From NCBI GenBank assembly GCA_963920575.1, contig OY986964.1, positions 36,384,527-36,448,526 on the forward strand: a stretch of 64,000 nt of DNA, in the 5' to 3' direction. The DNA is from Narthecium ossifragum. Taxonomy: Eukaryota > Streptophyta > Magnoliopsida > Dioscoreales > Nartheciaceae. Each line of letters opens with the position of its first letter. Position 1 is the first letter of the stretch. Below, one piece after another: positions 58,630 to 64,000 of the stretch. The notes beneath the pieces are model-generated. The model was given only the letters and a program-made list of their open reading frames with translations, did no database searches and had not been told where the DNA came from. The position numbers were made by a program, and so were the translations under genes.

Positions 58630-61600
58630 ATGGCGACCAAGCTTGTGGTGCGTGTTCTCTTAATCTATTGGCATCTCTTCTTGTTAATGTGACCATCTTA
58701 CGAAAAGGTTTAGAGTTGTCAAGAAATGGGTTGTTTATACTTCTTTGGTACAGGTTCTTGGTATCCCTTGGGATGTGGATTCGGAAGGGTTGCGGGAGTA
58801 TATGAACAAGTTCGGGGAGGTGGATGATTGCATCGTTATGAAGGTTTGGGTTTTTTCTTCTAAATGTGTGGCATTTCCATCTAATCTCTTTTTACTGTGA
58901 TGCTAGCGCTCACAAAGTTTTCCAACTAGTGCTATGGTGACAAAATAAAAAGAAGAAATCAAGAAAGTGCCTCATGTGGCTTTCTTTAATGATACTGTAG
59001 ACTGCATATTAACCTACCTTCTTGTCATTAGCTTAACTGCTCTTCGATTTTGTGCATAGTCTTTGTTATTGGTGATTTGTATCTTGATCTGCTCACGTGT
59101 ATGTAATATCTGGCCAAGCAAGGTAAATTGATATCCTGGAATATGTGCAAGCTCAAGCACAAAATATAAATTTCTCACCGTAACTACCTAGATAATTCAC
59201 TAGATAGCGATCTCAGGCAGCTTGTTGGAATTTTGGTATCTAATATGCTCATTTATGGTACTTGCATTTTAGTTTTGGGCTGTTTCGATGTCAGTGTTTG
59301 CTTTATAAATGTTGTTGTGAACTTGAAAATTTTCCACAAGTGTTAACATGCTGCATATGTGGCACGAGTCTCGCAGTGTCTTTATGCTATTTTGCTGCCA
59401 TGAATACCTAGTTTTTTTAAAAAAAATCTCCACTGACTCTCTTTTAAACTAGATTCTTGGTTTCTAAGTAGCAGCATGCTGCATTGTATTGCTACTAAGA
59501 TTCTTTTTTGTGTCGCACATTGGAGATCCAAAGGAAGGACATTCTTTTTTCGTTGCTTTTAGTTTCTTCTTTTATTAGTCAGTTTGTCCCATCATTGAGC
59601 CAATTCACACTTCTATTAAATGCTTTTTGCATATGGGGTTTTGGACTAGAGCTATGGATTCATTTTAAATTTGGAAGGAACCAATGCTTGTTATCCAAAT
59701 TGTTTGTTTTACCTAGTTCTTCTGCATTATGTTGCACGAATCATAGAGTTTGTATCGTGGACGGTTTGTTTTTGCATCGAAGAGTTTATTGCTAGTCTAT
59801 GGTATTTCTGCAATCATTATCGAATACAAGTGCAGCTTAATTCGATCATAGAATAGATTTTAAGTTTTAAAAGCTGTGAATATTCTGATTAGCTTGTGTG
59901 ACTTGCTTTCTTTGCTAGTGAATATTGTGCATATTTTGAGGAGTCCCTTATGGTTATTTTGTTTATCCTACATCAGGAGCGTACTACTAATCGGTCTCGT
60001 GGATTTGGTTATGTCACATTCTCATCAGCAGATGGTGCAAAGGTGAATAGGCCTGTCATTATGGAAATTGATTCATCTAGAACATTTTAAGCTGATATGT
60101 ATACCTGAAGATGCTAGAATTCCTGCCCTGCTTGAACTCATTTTTTTTTTCAATTACGTTTAAATCAAATCCTATCAATCGTTTAGTATTGGCAATGTGT
60201 CCATCTTAAGTTACCTGTACCTTATTCTGATTTTTTTTTTCTTTTGAAATAAATCTTAAAACTATTTCCCAATCCTTCAACTCGTCAAAAAGACTATCCC
60301 TTTTCATGTTGTTAGTGTAATTTTGGTGGTTGACATGTTCGAAAGCGACTGTAATTGTATTATCAGGTGAGTATTTAGATTTTGCTTGGTGAATTGAAGT
60401 GTTTCTCCTGCCTATTTATTATGTTTGCTCTTTGTGCTGTTGTTATGTTGGTAAAAAATTTTTAGTTTCATAAGCAACAAACTAGTTGCATACCGCAAAA
60501 ATGAACTGATTTTGAAATAATTGAGATTTTTAAACACAAATTGAGGCCAGAAGTAGATAAATTAATGCTGTATGCTTACTGAAAAATTTGTTGGAAAAAG
60601 TATCTTTTCTTGGTAAACTGTTGCTTAGTAAATATGTTATCTTTGGACCCTCAACTTTTAAATTAGTAAATTTGTCTCATATGGATATCAGAAGTTATAG
60701 TCATTGTGCTAGATATCAAATAAGAGAGGAAGTTCTAGGGGTCAAATATACTTTTGTACCCTAAATTTTCCTGTAGGTTTCAAATAGGCCCTCAACTTTT
60801 GAACTCGTCAATTAAAGCCCTACAATTTCATTTTAAATTCAATGTGGGCCAATTGTCGGATGCCATTAGGGTCAAATATACTTTGTACCCTCATTTTTCC
60901 TCCAGATTTCAAGTAAGGCCCTTGACTTTCAATATACTTTTATCGGATAAGGGTGGGAGAATAATTCATGTGCTGTCACGTGACTTCTCTCTGTTGGCAG
61001 CCATAACTGCGTTTTATGATCAGCCCACATTGAAGTTATCTTGAAACTATAGGGCCTTAATTGATGAATTTGAAAGATTAGGGCCTTATTTGACCTAAGT
61101 TCTAGTGATACTAATTTGGATGGGCGACTGACAAGCTTATTGCTTGAGTTGTTGCTGGATTTTTTTTTCCTATTTCCCAACTAGGATACATGGAACAATG
61201 AGAAGTAACATGGTTTTTGAAGCTAAGCTCATCTATTTGTTCTTATCCAGACTGCACTCGAAGGTGAGCATGTTCTTGGAAAAAGAACTCTTGAAGTGAA
61301 GGTAGCAACACCAAAGGTAAAGCTAATTTAGTTTGTCTTACTTCCTTTTTGAATTTCACCATACTTTATAGGGTAGACTTTTCTACTTGAACATCTTCAG
61401 CATAGTGATTGACTTTCTGAGGTTTCATTGTCGTAATCATATTGAATTGGATAAGTATAAATGACTATCAATTAAATATATGCACCTTTTCTTTCTATCT
61501 TTTTGTCCAGGAAGAAATGAGGGGACCTCATAAAAAAGCTACGAGAATTTTTGTTGCCAGAATCCCACATTCTGTTAAAGAAACCATGTTCCGCGAGTAT

Positions 61601-64000
61601 GTTTTCCTCATGGATTATTTGATATATGTGGCATGAAATTTCAATTCTTACAGAGATCTTTACTGGCACCTTAAACATCCCGGCAGGTATTTTGAGGCCT
61701 ATGGAGAGATAACAGATCTATATATGCCAAAGGTGAAATTGTTATGCTTCTCTTCTCATGCTCATTATCTGCATGGAAATTAACTTTCACAGAGAAATTA
61801 AGAGGCTGACTTGTTTATGTAAATCTAATCGTTTGTACTGTTTATTGCGGAAACTTATTCCAGTGAAATTTGAGTCGGTAGGAAATGGGTATCTTTTCCT
61901 TCAAATTATGCTCTTTTGGTTCATCTTTTTTCACATTTTGTTTTTTTTTTGGTTAGTGCGTTGTTTGATATATAAGAGTTTTGGTACTGAGATCGGCCAC
62001 TGTCCATCACGTATTCTTATGGTTGTAGTTGATATGCATAAGCTCATTTCCTTGTACAGACATGACTGATTCATGTACTCTTACACTCAGACTGAGCTTC
62101 ATCTATCAAACTTTTAGCTGGCAGCCACTTGTTTCAAGCACTTTCAATATTATTCTCCATCATCTGACTGTAGATACTGACAAACAATTTAGTTGATGCA
62201 TGTTATCAGCCTTTGTTATGCTAGCCTTCTTCTTATGTGTAGGCCAGTATTTCCAATCCTCCTGCTTGAAATTTGTCTGGGAGAAGATGAGAAAATGGGC
62301 ATTATAGGATGAATCGAAGCTATCATTGGAATTTTTTATCCCTATGCTCTGATGTTCACTTGTAACATTAAAATGCCACATATTGCATTTTTCTACAAAG
62401 ATATTGGTGTTAGAAATGGACATTCTTACTGATGCTAGCATTCTTTTATAGTCTGTGTCATATATTCCAACCAATTTAATCACGACTCCTTTGATTGTTC
62501 TACCTTGGTATGCTAGCATGGTCCTATTAAGTTCCTAACAGTGGTTAGGAATGTTCTCAGGATCAAGGTTCAAAGGGACATCGCGGAATTGGGTTCATCA
62601 CTTTTGAAAGTGCTGGTATGAGCATATTTTCTTAGTTTGAAGCGCTAGTATGGTTTTTTCTCTTCATTTTCATTGCATGCATTAGCTTTTGTTGCTATTA
62701 AATTAATGGATAAAGCTTCTTTTGCCCTTTTCGGAAGCTGATAGTTTGTAAATTTGAATTTGCAATTCTTGTGGAGATAATCCTTACTAAAATGACAAAC
62801 GTGTTTTAAGAAGCAATTCTAAAGGATTTTGCATCATTTATTCTGTGATCATTTATGTTTCGTTTATTCTGCAATCACTTACTTGGGGTGATATCCATTT
62901 TGCTAATGGTTTTGCAGGGAAGAAGTATAGAGTAAAGCTCTATTGTTTGCTTTGTCTTGAATGATGCTTTTGACAAATTTTTGGACTTAGTCATTGGGTC
63001 AAACCATGGTTTTCTTTTTTTCTTGTGGGCAAAGTTAGAGCTGAAGCAGTTTATTGGAGATTATTCTCATATGGACAGTCCCTGCAATTTTAAGGCGTTT
63101 GCTAGTGCCTAGAGTTGCTTTTTTAATGGAAGACTTGATATTAATTAGGTCTGTGGGCCGCTTTATTTAGGATGTTATAATCTAACCTTTGGCGATACCA
63201 TGTTACACTTGTCATATAGTTTGCAGAGACGAGAGATTCAGTTTATTGGTCTTGAAGCTTACTGCAATCAATAGTGTATGATTGGCTCCGCTGCTGTTTA
63301 GCCATTTTTGTTTTAAGTTGTTTAAGATTCTGTATTGTTTGTTTGGTGATTTACACATCTCATTTCCTATGGATCATTTTAGTCCAAACGTGGAGATGGC
63401 TACAAGCTTTTCTTGAAGCCACATTTGTACATGCGCATACAGTTGAATGCACGAGGAGTTATTTAATCTACCGAAAATTATATAGATTTGTGGTTCTTGG
63501 TGATGGAATGCAATATTTGAATTTCTAAGATCTGCTGGGCCATGTACATTTACATGAATATCATAAGCAACTTTGGATCATTGTTACCAATTCATTTCAC
63601 TTCACAAATTCAACATATTTGATATCTGATATCTGTTTTCTGAAATACAATTAATTTCCTTCCATTACCTGATTGCTGGATGCTATCAGCTTACTGAGAC
63701 TTCTTCGATACTAAGTATTTCTCATCTATAATGCACATATTTTTCTGGACGTCTGTAAACTGGTAGTGTTGCTTTGAACAGATTCTGTGGATAATTTGAT
63801 GGGTGAATCACATGAACTTGGTGGATCTACTGTAGTTGTTGACCGTGCAACCCCAAAGGCAATTTTCTGTTGCTGGCTTTTCTTTTCTCTTGCAGTATAT
63901 TTGCTCGAAACTCGCAATTGGATTTGGAGTATGATAAATGGTTTTTATATATCATCTCTTCAGGATGAAGACACGAGGTATCCAACAAGAGCTCCGCAGG
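58630..64000 (+). CDS. Two-RRM RNA-binding protein (At4g36960-like), 3' end beyond the window
   Basis: Nine exons seen: 58630-58647, 58754-58843, 59977-60042, 61251-61316, 61511-61596, 61687-61732, 62561-62615, 63782-63858 and 63964-64000 (incomplete). RRM1 starts MATKLVVLGIPWDVDSEGL and has RNP1 SRGFGYVTF. RRM2 starts TRIFVARIPHSVKETMF and has RNP1 HRGIGFITF. Each RRM ends with an ATPK motif (VKVATPKEE and VDRATPKDE). The arrangement matches an hnRNP-like plant protein whose C-terminus, missing here, is usually Gly/Tyr-rich. A role in nuclear mRNA processing is inferred from the domains only. The last complete intron has a GC donor (CCAAAG then GCAATT), supported because both flanking frames fit only this junction. 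Introns are long (up to 1.2 kb), and one carries a transposon-like insert. Confidence 0.9.
60735..61099. mobile_element. Candidate non-autonomous DNA element in intron 3 of the RRM gene
   Basis: Ends read AGGGGTCAAATATAC on the left and GGGCCTTATTTGACCTAA on the right, roughly inverted. GGGTCAAATATACTTT repeats directly near 60738 and 60869, as does the phrase GTACCCT...TTTTCCT. The structure suggests a small inverted-repeat element with an internal duplication. No target duplication was resolved. Confidence 0.4.

Overview
This window looks like nuclear DNA of a flowering plant. Genes have many short exons with canonical GT-AG introns, and the proteins are plant-specific or plant-type: PPR, DYW-PPR, RCCR, COR27/28-like, a two-domain plastid DJ-1 and MCCB. 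Several genes have a very GC-rich 5' end that fades to AT-rich sequence downstream (the DYW-PPR gene at 40.4 kb, the single-exon gene at 22.7 kb, RCCR exon 1). That gradient suggests a monocot, probably a commelinid. The species cannot be named from the sequence alone.

Layout, left to right. 0-0.9 kb: N-terminal part of a PPR gene (-). 0.95-1.96 kb: a Harbinger-like element with TTA target duplication. 2.2-5.4 kb: centrin (-). 5.8-7.7 kb: a decayed duplicate of the RCCR gene with a SINE-like insertion, a LINE fragment and a 330-bp dispersed repeat. 7.8-9.2 kb: intact RCCR, chlorophyll breakdown (-). 10.1-14.4 kb: COR27/28-like clock/cold gene (-), head to head with a CLASRP-like splicing factor gene (+, 15.1-20.5 kb). 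22.7-23.8 kb: single-exon gene of a conserved plant family (+). 25.5-35.7 kb: one L1-type LINE (-) with an 18-bp target duplication, split by two TG...CA solo LTRs, each with its own 5-bp duplication. 38.1-40.5 kb: EMB2758-type DYW-PPR (-). It shares a 207-bp divergent promoter with the TGS1 cap-hypermethylase gene (+, 40.7-46.0 kb). 47.0-50.6 kb: DJ1C-like gene (-), divergent from MCCB (+, 51.0-57.5 kb). 58.6 kb to the end: a two-RRM RNA-binding protein gene (+), running off the window.

Exon structures were built by reading splice junctions and checking that the phase closes at every junction; all multi-exon models below give uninterrupted frames. The genes do not form one pathway, although RCCR, DJ1C and MCCB are organellar. 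Their order is informative. From memory, the Arabidopsis counterparts fall into two separate stretches of chromosome 4 (near At4g33980-34030 and near At4g36960-37010). Here they are interleaved, as expected if this window keeps an ancestral order that was duplicated and fractionated in Arabidopsis. I saw no operon-like or unknown multi-gene system. The main points of interest are the interleaved synteny, the dated nest of transposons, the conserved DJ-1 cysteines and duplicated exon architecture, the evening-element/G-box promoter, and a possible second C-terminus for the CLASRP-like gene.
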